DNA from: an uncultured Eubacteriales bacterium
GTDB lineage: Bacteria; Bacillota; Clostridia; Oscillospirales; Oscillospiraceae
DNA length: 64,000 nt
Assembly (NCBI GenBank): GCA_934572535.1
Contig: CAKTLJ010000002.1
Location: forward strand, 76,965-140,964
Direction: 5' to 3'
In this document: positions 51,553-59,947 of the stretch, one piece after another
Position numbering within the stretch: position 1 is the stretch's first letter
Layout: the number at the start of each line of letters is the position of its first letter
Program-made: the position numbers and the translations under genes
The notes under the pieces: model-generated
What the model saw: the letters and a program-made list of their open reading frames with translations, nothing else
The model's database searches: none
Told to the model about the DNA's origin: nothing

Positions 51553-52284
51553 ATGCCAGAAACCAAGAGCTACGAGACCATAGCCGCCAACGTGGCAGCT
51601 GTGCGGGAGAACATGCGCCGGGCCGCTGAGGCCGCCGGCCGGGACCCCAGCGAGATCACCCTGGTGGCCGCGACCAAGGTCCAGACCTCCGAGACCATTC
51701 GCAACGCGATCAAGGCGGGGATCACCGTCTGCGGCGAGAACCGGGTCCAGGAGCTGGTGGCCCACCTGGAGGACAACGCCTACGAGGGGGCCAAGGTCCA
51801 CTTCATCGGCCACTTGCAGACCAACAAGGTCAAGTTCGTGGTGGGCAAGGTGGACATGATCGAGTCCATCGACTCCGTCCGCCTCATGGACGCGGTGGAA
51901 AAGCAGGCCGCCAAGGTGGACGTGGTCCAGGACATCCTGCTGGAGGTCAACATCGGCGACGAGGAGAGCAAGGGCGGCGCGGCCATCGACGAGATCCTGG
52001 CCCTGGCCCGCCACGCCATGGAGTGCCCGCACCTGAATCTGCGGGGCATTATGTGCATCCCGCCCGCCACGGCCTCCGACGAAGAAAATCGCGCCTTTTT
52101 CCAAGAAACTTATCACCTTTTTGTTGACATGAGGGAGAAATTAGGGGATAATGGCCCTAATATAGACTGCCTTTCCATGGGCATGAGCGGAGATTATCCC
52201 CTCGCGATCGAGGGTGGGTCCACCATGGTGCGCGTGGGCACCGCCCTGTTCGGCGCACGTCCGCCATGGCATCCCCAGGGATGA
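51553..52284 (+). CDS. ylmE: PLP-homeostasis protein YggS/YlmE
   Basis: A 243-residue PLP-binding protein of the YggS (PLPBP) family involved in vitamin B6 balance. The PLP Lys is in VAATKVQ (about 38), followed by GENRVQEL, FIGHLQTNK and the final SMGMSGDYPLAIEGGSTMVRVG-type phosphate-binding loop. It precedes sepF, the normal ylmE-ylmF order. ATG at 51553 directly follows the previous stop. Confidence 0.95.
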   Translation: MPETKSYETIAANVAAVRENMRRAAEAAGRDPSEITLVAATKVQTSETIRNAIKAGITVCGENRVQELVAHLEDNAYEGAKVHFIGHLQTNKVKFVVGKVDMIESIDSVRLMDAVEKQAAKVDVVQDILLEVNIGDEESKGGAAIDEILALARHAMECPHLNLRGIMCIPPATASDEENRAFFQETYHLFVDMREKLGDNGPNIDCLSMGMSGDYPLAIEGGSTMVRVGTALFGARPPWHPQG

Positions 52285-52334
52285 GGCCGATTCGCTGTGC
52301 CATTTTTCACATAATTTAGGGGGTTACGAATACC

Positions 52335-52841
52335 ATGGGATTCTTAGACGAACTCAAGCGCCTCACCCATCCCTATGAGGACGAGATGGAAGACGATTAC
52401 GACGAAGACGAATATCTGTACGAAGACGAGGACGAGGAGGAAGAGGCCGCGCCGCCCCCGCCCCCGCCGGTCCGGGAGGAGCCTTCCCGCCGCCGGGAGC
52501 ACGCCGCGCCGCCGCCCCGTCCGTCCAGCCCCGGCGGAGACAAGGTGGTCAACATCCACGCCACCACCCAGATCCAGGTGGTCCTGGTCAAGCCCAAGCG
52601 CTATGACAACGCCGCCGAGATCGCCAACCACCTGCGCGACAAGCGCACCGTGGTCCTGAACCTGGAGGACACCGACGAGAACGTCGCCCGCCGCCTGCTG
52701 GACTTCCTGTCCGGCGTGGCCTACGCCCAGGAGGGCGAGATCAAGAAGGTCGCCAAGCAGACCTTCCTGGTGACCCCCTTCAACGTCCGCTTCGAGGGCG
52801 ACCTGCTGGACGAGCTGGAAAACGGCAAGATCTTCTTCTGA
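52335..52841 (+). CDS. sepF: Cell division protein SepF
   Basis: A 168-residue FtsZ-binding protein. The N-terminal membrane-binding amphipathic helix (MGFLDELKRLTHP) is followed by a very acidic stretch (about 15-38), a Pro-rich linker, and the SepF globular domain from about 73 (VVLVKPKRYDNAAEIANHL) to the end. It anchors and bundles FtsZ filaments. TTTAGGGGGTTACGAATACC precedes ATG with a modest site. divIVA follows. Confidence 0.95.
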   Translation: MGFLDELKRLTHPYEDEMEDDYDEDEYLYEDEDEEEEAAPPPPPPVREEPSRRREHAAPPPRPSSPGGDKVVNIHATTQIQVVLVKPKRYDNAAEIANHLRDKRTVVLNLEDTDENVARRLLDFLSGVAYAQEGEIKKVAKQTFLVTPFNVRFEGDLLDELENGKIFF

Positions 52842-52915
52842 CAGGGAGAAGCCGACCCCGGGCGGGTCCCCCCGCCCCGACCAAATAGAAAAAGATGGGA
52901 TAGGAGTGATCGAGT

Positions 52916-53689
52916 ATGTTGACACCACAGGAAGCGGAAGCGCATGTGTTTCCAAAAGCATCCTTCGGCGGCTATAACATGCTGCAGGTAGACACCTTCC
53001 TTGATAGCCTCATTGAAGACTACCGCACGCTATATCAGGAGAACATCTCCCTGAAAAATAAAATGAAGGTTCTGGTGGACAAGGTGGAGGAATACCGCGC
53101 CACCGAGGACGCCATGCGCCGCGCCCTGCACTCCGCCCAGAAGATGGCTGAAGAGATGGTCCGGGAGGGCGAGGCCAAAAAGAAGGCCGCCATCGAGGAG
53201 GCCGTCCTGGAGGTCAAGCGCCAGAGCGAGGCCACCCGCGCCGAAATGGCCAAGGAGGAGGCCGTCATCGCGACCAAGATCCGGGCGGTGCAGACCGCCC
53301 TGGCCAACGAGGAGGCCCGGCTGGAGGCCGCACGGACCTCCACCGCCACCTACATCGGCCGGCTCAAGGAGCTCTACACCAACGAGCTGCAATACATCGG
53401 GGGCCTGTCCGAGCTGACCGCAGAGAAGGCCGCCTCTGCCGCCCAGGCCGAGACCCGGCCGGAGCCTGCCCCCGCCCCCGCGGAGGCGCCCGCCGCCGCG
53501 CCCGCCGAGGCCCCTGTGACCACCCCGGAGGTGACGGTCTCCGCCGAGGAGCAGGAGGCCGTGGCGCAGGACATCGAGGCCTCCATGGCCAAGATATTTG
53601 ACGACCCCGCCGAGGACGCGGCCGGGGACCTGGGCGACACCCGGGCCTTCGACCAGATCCAGTTCGGCAAGGACTACGAGATCGAGTAA
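52916..53689 (+). CDS. divIVA: DivIVA-domain cell pole/division protein
   Basis: A 257-residue coiled-coil protein. The N-terminal DivIVA lipid-binding domain has FGGYNMLQVDTFLDSL (about 17-32), followed by a long coiled coil (about 40-170) and an Ala/Pro/Glu-rich C-terminal half ending in FDQIQFGKDYEIE. It marks curved membrane at poles and septum. GGGATAGGAGTGATCGAGT precedes ATG. It ends the hfq-to-divIVA row, and a terminator follows. Confidence 0.92.
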   Translation: MLTPQEAEAHVFPKASFGGYNMLQVDTFLDSLIEDYRTLYQENISLKNKMKVLVDKVEEYRATEDAMRRALHSAQKMAEEMVREGEAKKKAAIEEAVLEVKRQSEATRAEMAKEEAVIATKIRAVQTALANEEARLEAARTSTATYIGRLKELYTNELQYIGGLSELTAEKAASAAQAETRPEPAPAPAEAPAAAPAEAPVTTPEVTVSAEEQEAVAQDIEASMAKIFDDPAEDAAGDLGDTRAFDQIQFGKDYEIE

Positions 53690-53722
53690 CAAATCCTACG
53701 CGCAATGACGCGCGAAAAACGC

Positions 53723-53762
53723 GGAACCTGGCCGGCTCACCGGGCAGGTTCCCTCCTTTTCT
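53723..53762 (+). terminator. Terminator after divIVA
   Basis: GGAACCTG/CAGGTTCC outer arms with an inner CCGG/CCGG pair, then CTCCTTTTCTT. It is not a T-box: the conserved T-box bulge is not present. Confidence 0.7.
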
Positions 53763-53819
53763 TGCGGGAAAACGGAGAGCACTACGAAGACAGCAACAGA
53801 GAGAGGAATGAAAGCAACT

Positions 53820-56576
53820 ATGGCTCAGGATTACAACGCAACCATCAACCTGCCGAAGACGGACTTCCCCATGCGCGCCGGGCTGCCCAAGCGGGAGCCC
53901 GACATGCTGGCAAACTGGAAGAAGATCGACATTTACGGGGAGCTGCTGAAGAAGAACGAGGGCAAGCCCCGCTTCTCCCTTCACGACGGCCCCCCCTTCT
54001 CCAACGGCGCGCTCCACATGGGTCACGCCCTGAACAAGTCCATCAAGGACATCATCGTCCGCTCCTACGCCATGCGCGGGTACTACACCCCCTACATCCC
54101 CGGCTGGGACAACCACGGGATGCCCATCGAGTCCGCCATCATCAAGCAGAACAAGCTCAACCACAAGCAGATGCCTGTGCCTGAGTTCCGCTCCGCCTGC
54201 CACGAGTTTGCCCAGCACTATGTGGACGTCCAGAGCGAGGGCTTCCAGCGGATGGGCGTCGTCGGCGACTGGGAGCACCCCTACCTGACCATGAACCCCG
54301 GCTTCGAGGCCGAGGAGGTCAAGGTCTTTGGCGAGATGTACAAGAAGGGCTACATCTACAAGGGCCTCAAGCCCGTCTACTGGTGCCCCCACGACGAGAC
54401 CGCGCTGGCCGAGGCCGAGATCGAGTATCAGGACGACCCCTGCACCACGGCCTTTGTGAAGTTCCCGATGCACGACGACCAGGGCAAGCTCGGCCAGTAT
54501 GACAAGAGCAAGCTCTTCTTCGTGATCTGGACCACCACCATCTGGACCCTGCCCGGCAACCTGGCCATCGCCCTCCACCCCGACGAGGAGTACGTGCTGG
54601 CGAAGGCCCCCAACGGCGAGGTCTATGTCATGGCCCGCGCCCTGACCGAGAAGGTCATGCAGATCGGCGGCTTTGCGGAGTATGAGATCCTGGAGGCCCA
54701 CCCCGGCGCCTTCTTTGAGAACATGCTGGCCGACCACCCCTTCCTGCCCAAGACCTCCCGCCTGGTGCTGGCCGACTACGTCACCATGGAGTCCGGTACC
54801 GGCTGCGTCCACACCGCCCCCGGCTTCGGCGCGGACGACTACCAGACCTGCAAGCGCTACGGCATGGACATGGTGGTGCCCGTGGACGACCAGGGCCGCC
54901 ACACCGACTACGCCGGGAAGTACGCCGGGCTGAAGACCGAGGCCTCCAACGCCGTCATCCTGGAGGACATGAAGGCCTCCGGCGTGCTCTTCGCCTCCGA
55001 GGAGATCACCCACTCCTACCCCCACTGCTGGCGCTGCAAGAAGCCCATCATCTTCCGCGCCACCCCCCAGTGGTTCTGCTCCGTGGAGGCCTTTAAGGAC
55101 GACGCCTGCGACGCCTGCGAGGAGGTCCGCTGGATCCCCGCCTGGGGCCTGGACCGCATGAAGGCCATGATCCGCGAGCGCAACGACTGGTGCATCTCCC
55201 GTCAGCGCCGCTGGGGCCTGCCCATCCCCGTCTTCTACTGCAAGGACTGCGGCAAGCCCATCGTCACCGACGAGACCATCCAGCTGATCTCCGACCTCTT
55301 TGCCGCCGAAGGCTCCAACGCCTGGTTCGCCAAGGAGGCCGCCGACATCCTGCCCGCCGACTTCACCTGCCCCCACTGCGGCAAGCGCGCCGGGTTCGAC
55401 AAGGAGGAGGACACCCTGGACGGCTGGTTCGACTCCGGCTCCTCCCACCTGGCTGCCATGAAGCGCGACCAGGGCTTCTGGCCCGCCGATGTCTACATGG
55501 AGGGTCTGGACCAGTATCGCGGCTGGTTCCAGGCGGCCCTGCTCACCGCCGTGGGCTCCACCGGCGTGGCCAAGGCGCCCTTCAAGCAGTGCCTGACCCA
55601 CGGCTGGACCGTGGACGGCGAGGGCAAGGCCATGCACAAGTCCCTGGGCAACGGCATGGACCCCTATGAGATCATGAACAAGTACGGCGCGGACCTGCTC
55701 CGCCTGTGGGCCGCTTCCGCCGACTACCACGCCGACGTCCGCTGCTCCGACAAGATCTTCAAGCAGCTCTCTCAGAACTACCTCAAGTTCCGCAACACCG
55801 CCCGCTACTGCCTGGGCAACCTGGACGGCTTCGACGCCAACCGCCTGGTGGCCCCCGCCGACATGGAGGAGCTGGACCGCTGGGCCATCACCCGCCTCAA
55901 CGCCCTCATCACCCGCTGCTTCCAGGCCTATGACGACTATGAGTTCAGCGTCATCACCCACGCCGTCAACGACTTCTGCGTGGTGGAGATGTCCAACTTC
56001 TACCTGGACATCATCAAGGACCGCCTGTACTGCGAGGGCAAGGACGCCCGGGAGCGCCGCTCCGCCCAGACCGCCCTCTACCTCATCCTGGACACCATGG
56101 CCAAGCTCATGGCCCCCATCCTCTGCTTCACCTGCGACGAGATCTGGCTGGCCATGCCCCACGCCGAGGGCGCGGATGTGCGCAACGTGCTCTTCAACGA
56201 CATGAACCAGCCCTTCGCCGACTATGCCCTGGACGAGGCTGCCATGGCCAAGTGGGACAAGCTCATCCAGGTCCGCGACGTGGTCAACGGCGCGCTGGAG
56301 GCCGCCCGCGCCAGCAAGCAGATCGGCAAGAGCCTGGAGGCCAAGGTGGACCTCACCGTTCCCGCCGAGGACGCCTTCCTGGCCGAGATGGACGGCGACG
56401 CCCTGGCCGACCTGCTGATCGTCTCCCAGGTCGCCGTCACCGTGGGCGATGCGATCACCGCCGCCGTGGCGCCCGCCGCCGGGGACAAGTGCCAGCGCTG
56501 CTGGAAGGTGCTGCCCACCGTCAACGCCGAGGGCCTCTGCCCCCGCTGCGCCAAGGTCCTCCAGACCCTGGCCTGA
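53820..56576 (+). CDS. ileS: Isoleucyl-tRNA synthetase
   Basis: A 918-residue class I synthetase. The HIGH motif reads GALHMGHAL and the KMSKS-like loop reads KAMHKSLGNG. An editing domain lies at about 190-390. The C-terminal zinc finger (CQRCW then CPRC) is intact. The ATG at 53820 is chosen because MAQDYNATINLPKTDFPMR is the family start; the in-frame ATG at 53808 sits directly on the GAGAGGA site. No T-box leader is visible in the 130-base gap. Confidence 0.96.
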   Translation: MAQDYNATINLPKTDFPMRAGLPKREPDMLANWKKIDIYGELLKKNEGKPRFSLHDGPPFSNGALHMGHALNKSIKDIIVRSYAMRGYYTPYIPGWDNHGMPIESAIIKQNKLNHKQMPVPEFRSACHEFAQHYVDVQSEGFQRMGVVGDWEHPYLTMNPGFEAEEVKVFGEMYKKGYIYKGLKPVYWCPHDETALAEAEIEYQDDPCTTAFVKFPMHDDQGKLGQYDKSKLFFVIWTTTIWTLPGNLAIALHPDEEYVLAKAPNGEVYVMARALTEKVMQIGGFAEYEILEAHPGAFFENMLADHPFLPKTSRLVLADYVTMESGTGCVHTAPGFGADDYQTCKRYGMDMVVPVDDQGRHTDYAGKYAGLKTEASNAVILEDMKASGVLFASEEITHSYPHCWRCKKPIIFRATPQWFCSVEAFKDDACDACEEVRWIPAWGLDRMKAMIRERNDWCISRQRRWGLPIPVFYCKDCGKPIVTDETIQLISDLFAAEGSNAWFAKEAADILPADFTCPHCGKRAGFDKEEDTLDGWFDSGSSHLAAMKRDQGFWPADVYMEGLDQYRGWFQAALLTAVGSTGVAKAPFKQCLTHGWTVDGEGKAMHKSLGNGMDPYEIMNKYGADLLRLWAASADYHADVRCSDKIFKQLSQNYLKFRNTARYCLGNLDGFDANRLVAPADMEELDRWAITRLNALITRCFQAYDDYEFSVITHAVNDFCVVEMSNFYLDIIKDRLYCEGKDARERRSAQTALYLILDTMAKLMAPILCFTCDEIWLAMPHAEGADVRNVLFNDMNQPFADYALDEAAMAKWDKLIQVRDVVNGALEAARASKQIGKSLEAKVDLTVPAEDAFLAEMDGDALADLLIVSQVAVTVGDAITAAVAPAAGDKCQRCWKVLPTVNAEGLCPRCAKVLQTLA

Positions 56577-56592
56577 TCCCAAGCAACGCAGC

Positions 56593-56627
56593 CCCGCGGC
56601 CGGCCGTATGGTCGGCCGCGGGTTTAT
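56593..56627 (+). terminator. Terminator-like hairpin after ileS
   Basis: CCCGCGGCCG / CGGCCGCGGG stem with a 10-base loop, followed by TTTATT. The T tract is short. Confidence 0.6.
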
Positions 56628-56651
56628 TGATGTAAGAGAGGAGGCGTTCGC

Positions 56652-57707
56652 TTGCGCTCTACGGTATCTTCCCCGACCCGCAGCGCCGGTCTGGACACGG
56701 TCAAGGCCGTGGCCATCTTCGGCACGGTCATGATCCACGCCACCGCCGTGGGCGGCTTCGGGTGGGAGCTTGGCTCCCCGGCCTGGACGGCCAACCTGTT
56801 TTGGAGCAGCCTGCTCCGCTGCGCGGTCCCCCTGTTTCTGATGTGCTCCGGGGCCTTGTTCCTTGCCCCGCAGCGGGAGCTGCCCCTGGGGACCCTGTGG
56901 AAAAAGTACATCCTTCGCATCGTGGTCGCCCTGCTCTTCTGGGCGGCGGCCTATCTGCTCTGGGGCCTGTATCTGGACGGGAACCTGACCTGGGCCGGGC
57001 TGGCCCAGGCGGCGCGGGACTTCTTCAAGTTCCGCCACCGCACCCACCTGTACTACCTGGTCATCATGGTGCTGGTCTACGCCGCCCTGCCCCTCACCCG
57101 CCTCTTCACGGCCCAGGCGGGGCGGACGCTGCTGACCTACGGCCTGGGGCTGTGGCTGGCGTGCGGGAGCCTCCTGCCCACCCTCTTCGCCGTCTGGCCC
57201 TTCGCCCGGATGGAGGGCGTCGTCCGGCAGCTGGCCCTGCCCTTCGCCTGGATGGCCATTGGCTTCGGGGTCCTGGGCTGGCTCATCCACACCCGGGGCG
57301 GCGCCGTGCGGCCCGGGATCTACGCGCTGCTGTATCTGGCGGGCTTTGCCCTCACCTTCTTCGGCACCTGGGTCCTCTCCCTGCGCCAGGGGGCGCTGGC
57401 GGACCTCTGCCTCCAGGGCTACACCCCGGGCGTGGTGATGCAGGCGGCGGGCCTGTTCGGCCTGTGCGCCCATCGAACCCCCGCGGGAAGGGCCAGGCGG
57501 CTGGTGGAGACGCTCTCCCGGTCCTCCTTCTGCATCTACCTCGTCCACCTCTTCTTCCTGGACCGGCTGCTGCTGGCGGGGTATTACACCGGGACCCTCT
57601 TCCCCCTCTGGGCCGCCCCGGCGGAGACCCTCTTCCTGGTCCTCTGCGGCTTTGTGACCTGGCTGCTCCTGAAACGCATCCCCTGGGTCAACCGCTATCT
57701 CATCTGA
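56652..57707 (+). CDS. Acyltransferase 3 family membrane protein
   Basis: A 351-residue protein with about ten hydrophobic segments, typical of the acyltransferase-3 (OafA/NolL/WecH) family that acylates exported glycans. AGLDTVKAVAIFGTVMIHA carries the conserved His near residue 30, and the last third contains SFCIYLVHLFFLD. TTG start with GAGAGGAGGCGTTCGC upstream. It lies 21 bases before lspA, so they may be cotranscribed. Acceptor unknown. Confidence 0.85.
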   Translation: MRSTVSSPTRSAGLDTVKAVAIFGTVMIHATAVGGFGWELGSPAWTANLFWSSLLRCAVPLFLMCSGALFLAPQRELPLGTLWKKYILRIVVALLFWAAAYLLWGLYLDGNLTWAGLAQAARDFFKFRHRTHLYYLVIMVLVYAALPLTRLFTAQAGRTLLTYGLGLWLACGSLLPTLFAVWPFARMEGVVRQLALPFAWMAIGFGVLGWLIHTRGGAVRPGIYALLYLAGFALTFFGTWVLSLRQGALADLCLQGYTPGVVMQAAGLFGLCAHRTPAGRARRLVETLSRSSFCIYLVHLFFLDRLLLAGYYTGTLFPLWAAPAETLFLVLCGFVTWLLLKRIPWVNRYLI

Positions 57708-57728
57708 ATCTACAAGGAGGCGATTTCC

Positions 57729-58208
57729 TTGCCCATCCCCTTCTTCCTCCTGGCCGCCGTCCTGGCGGCGGCGGACCAGGCGGTGAAATATCTGGTCCGC
57801 GCGAACATCCCCCTGGGCCAGCATCTGACCGTCGCGCCGGGGGTCATGGACCTGACCTTTGTGAAAAACACCGGCGCGGCCTTCTCCCTCCTGGCGGAGC
57901 ACACCTGGCTGCTCGCCCTCCTGTCCGGGGCGGCGGCAGTCGTCCTGGCCGTCCTGCTGGTCAAAAAGCCCTTCCCCCATCGCTCGGGACAGCTGGCCCT
58001 GGGCCTGCTGCTGGGCGGCGCGGTGGGCAACTTCATCGACCGGCTCCTCCTGGGCTATGTCACCGACATGTTCGCCTTCACCTTCGTGCGCTTCCCCGTC
58101 TTCAACGTGGCGGACATTGCCGTGGTGGCGGGGGGCATCCTCCTGTGCATCCACGTGGTCCTCTTCATGCGGGAGGAGGACAAAAAGGAGGGCGGCCCAT
58201 GCTCGTGA
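57729..58208 (+). CDS. lspA: Lipoprotein signal peptidase
   Basis: A 159-residue inner-membrane aspartyl peptidase that cleaves prolipoprotein signal peptides. Four hydrophobic segments are visible. The catalytic Asp residues lie in GAVGNFIDR and FNVADIAV. TTG start at 57729 with AAGGAGGCGATTTCC upstream. It overlaps rluD by ten bases, the usual lspA-rluD order. Confidence 0.96.
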   Translation: MPIPFFLLAAVLAAADQAVKYLVRANIPLGQHLTVAPGVMDLTFVKNTGAAFSLLAEHTWLLALLSGAAAVVLAVLLVKKPFPHRSGQLALGLLLGGAVGNFIDRLLLGYVTDMFAFTFVRFPVFNVADIAVVAGGILLCIHVVLFMREEDKKEGGPCS

Positions 58209-59116
58209 CCCTCACCGTGGAGACCGGCGGCCAGCGGGCCGACCAGTTTCTCGCCCAGTCGCTGAACAACCTGACCCGCTCCGCTGCCCAGAAGCTTCTG
58301 GAGGGCGGCCACGTCCTCCGGGCGGGGAAGGCGCTGAAGAAAAACGACCGGCTGAACCCCGGGGACGAGATCTCCGTCCTCATCCCCGACCCCACGGAGG
58401 TGGAGATCCTCCCCCAGGACCTCCCGCTGGACGTGATCTATGAGGACGAGGACGTGATCGTGGTCAACAAGCCCGTGGGCATGGTGGTCCACCCGGCCCC
58501 CGGCCACCCCGACGGCACCCTGGTCAACGCCCTGCTGCACCACTGCGGGGACAGCCTCTCCGGCATCAACGGGGAGCTGCGGCCCGGTATCGTCCACCGC
58601 ATCGACCGGGACACCAGCGGCCTCATCATCGCCGCCAAGAACGACGGCGCGCACCTGGCCCTGGCCGAGCAGCTCCAGGACCACTCCCTCTATCGGGAGT
58701 ATGAGGCGGTCGTCGTGGGCGGGCTCAAGGAGGACGCGGGGACCGTGGACCTGCCCATCGCCCGCCACCCCACCGACCGGAAGAAGATGGCCATCAACCA
58801 CTACAGCGGCCGCCGCGCGGTCACCCACTGGACGGTCCTGCGCCGCTACCCGGGCTACACCCACATCCAGTGTCGGCTGGAGACCGGACGCACCCACCAG
58901 ATCCGCGTCCACCTGGCCGCCCTGGGCCACCCGGTCCTGGGGGACCCGGTGTACAACGGGGCGCGAAAGGGCTTTCCCGAGCTGGTCGGCCAGTGCCTCC
59001 ACGCCCGGCGGCTGTCCTTCGTCCACCCCCGGACGGGAGAGCGGATGACGCTGGAGGCCCCGCTGCCCGGCTACTTCACCGCCACCCTGGCCCGCTGCCA
59101 GCGGCTGGAGGGATAA
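58199..59116 (+). CDS. rluD: RluD-family 23S rRNA pseudouridine synthase
   Basis: A 305-residue enzyme of the RluD/YlyB family. The N-terminal S4 domain (RADQFLAQSLNNLTRSAAQKLLEGG) is followed by the catalytic motif GIVHRIDRDTSGL with the active Asp, and RLETGRTHQIRVHLA. ATG at 58199 is inside the lspA end, with AAAAAGGAGGGCGGCCC upstream. The exact uridine cannot be told by sequence alone. Confidence 0.94.
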   Translation: MLVTLTVETGGQRADQFLAQSLNNLTRSAAQKLLEGGHVLRAGKALKKNDRLNPGDEISVLIPDPTEVEILPQDLPLDVIYEDEDVIVVNKPVGMVVHPAPGHPDGTLVNALLHHCGDSLSGINGELRPGIVHRIDRDTSGLIIAAKNDGAHLALAEQLQDHSLYREYEAVVVGGLKEDAGTVDLPIARHPTDRKKMAINHYSGRRAVTHWTVLRRYPGYTHIQCRLETGRTHQIRVHLAALGHPVLGDPVYNGARKGFPELVGQCLHARRLSFVHPRTGERMTLEAPLPGYFTATLARCQRLEG

Positions 59117-59123
59117 AACCCAA

Positions 59124-59149
59124 TAAAAAAACGCCCCCATTCGGGGACG
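59124..59149 (-). terminator. Terminator of lexA
   Basis: Minus strand: CGTCCCC-GAAT-GGGGGCG followed by TTTTTTT. It lies 80 bases beyond the lexA stop. Confidence 0.7.
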
Positions 59150-59152
59150 ACA

Positions 59153-59187
59153 GCTTGTCGGAAAAGGCTGCGCCTTTTCCGACAAGC
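59153..59187. repeat. 16-bp stem with TGC loop, repeated at 42629
   Basis: GCTTGTCGGAAAAGGC-TGC with its exact complement. The same stem, with two changes and an AGC loop, occurs at 42626-42657, showing a dispersed repeat. Confidence 0.7.
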
Positions 59188-59189
59188 AG

Positions 59190-59221
59190 AGGGGCCGATG
59201 GTTTCATCGGCCCCTTTTTTT
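59190..59221 (+). terminator. Terminator after rluD
   Basis: AGGGGCCGATG-GTTT-CATCGGCCCCT, then TTTTTT. An 11-bp perfect stem. Confidence 0.9.
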
Positions 59222-59228
59222 CAGGGGA

Positions 59229-59822
59229 TCAGTAGCGCCGCATCAGGCCGACCACCTTGCCGATGATCTGGGCGCAGGTGCCGTCGATCGGCTCGTAGTC
59301 GGGGTTTTCCGGCAGGAGCCAGACCGCGCCGTCCTTCAAAGACAGGGTCTTCACCGTGGCCTCGTCCTCAAAGAGGGCCACCACGATCTCGCCGTTGTGG
59401 GCCTCGGGCTGCTTGTGGACGATGACCAGGTCGTCGGGCAGGATGCCCGCGTTCAGCATGGACTCGCCCCGGACCTTCAGGGCGAAGTATTCCTCCGGGT
59501 GGGGGCCGGTGCGGAAGGAGATGTATTCCTCGATGCACTCCTCGGCCAGAATGGGCGCACCGGCGGCCACGCTGCCCACGACGGGGACCTGGTCCTGGGG
59601 CGGCCCGGAGGGCTCCGTCAGGGTGAGGGAGCGGGGCTTGCCGTCCTCCCACTGGACGACCCCGGCGGCCCGGAGGTTGTTCAGGTGGAACTTGACCGTG
59701 GAGGGAGATCTTACCCCCACGCTGTCGCCGATCTCCCGGACGGTGGGGGGATAGCCGTAGGCCCGGGAGAAGTCCCGGATGAAGGCGCAAATCTTCTGCT
59801 GCTTGGGGGTGAGGTTACTCAT
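59229..59822 (-). CDS. lexA: SOS repressor LexA
   Basis: A 197-residue repressor. The N-terminal winged helix (residues 1-65, recognition helix SPSTVKFHLNNL) is followed by the self-cleavage site Ala87-Gly88 (SVAAGAP) and the catalytic Ser121 (GESM) and Lys158 (EATVK). GGGAGGGCGACGCC precedes ATG at 59822; the open frame continues far upstream but has no site. Its promoter carries a LexA operator, so it is autoregulated. Confidence 0.96.
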   Translation of the reverse strand: MSNLTPKQQKICAFIRDFSRAYGYPPTVREIGDSVGVRSPSTVKFHLNNLRAAGVVQWEDGKPRSLTLTEPSGPPQDQVPVVGSVAAGAPILAEECIEEYISFRTGPHPEEYFALKVRGESMLNAGILPDDLVIVHKQPEAHNGEIVVALFEDEATVKTLSLKDGAVWLLPENPDYEPIDGTCAQIIGKVVGLMRRY

Positions 59823-59855
59823 GGCGTCGCCCTCCCATCTCTTATGGTTGGCTGT

Positions 59856-59895
59856 ATTGTAGCACAGAAGACGAAAAAAGTCAAACGTATGTTCT
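59856..59895 (-). promoter_or_regulatory. lexA promoter with overlapping LexA operator
   Basis: Minus strand: TTGACT (59884-59879), 17-base spacer, TACAAT (59861-59856) preceded by TGC. The 12-mer GAACATACGTTT (59894-59883) matches the Gram-positive LexA box GAAC-n4-GTTC with one mismatch and overlaps the -35, so binding would block RNA polymerase. Confidence 0.85.
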
Positions 59896-59932
59896 AAAAA
59901 GTCCCTCGGCGGAGACCCCGCCGAGGGACTTT
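59896..59932 (-). terminator. Terminator of the rlmB/pseudo-ATPase unit
   Basis: A 12-bp perfect stem (GTCCCTCGGCGG / CCGCCGAGGGAC) with a 5-base loop; on the minus strand TTTTT follows. It lies immediately upstream of the lexA operator. Confidence 0.85.
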
Positions 59933-59947
59933 GCGGAAGAAACGCGG

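Noticed and set aside
53690..53819. T-box leader upstream of ileS
   Set aside because: The gap holds a hairpin, but not the T-box bulge sequence or a specifier loop; the leaders of serS, hisS and aspS are also too short or lack it.
53364..58154. Open frame of about 1600 codons opposite divIVA, ileS and lspA
   Set aside because: It crosses several well-supported plus-strand genes and a terminator, and has repetitive Val/Gly/Leu/His composition typical of antisense GC-rich frames.
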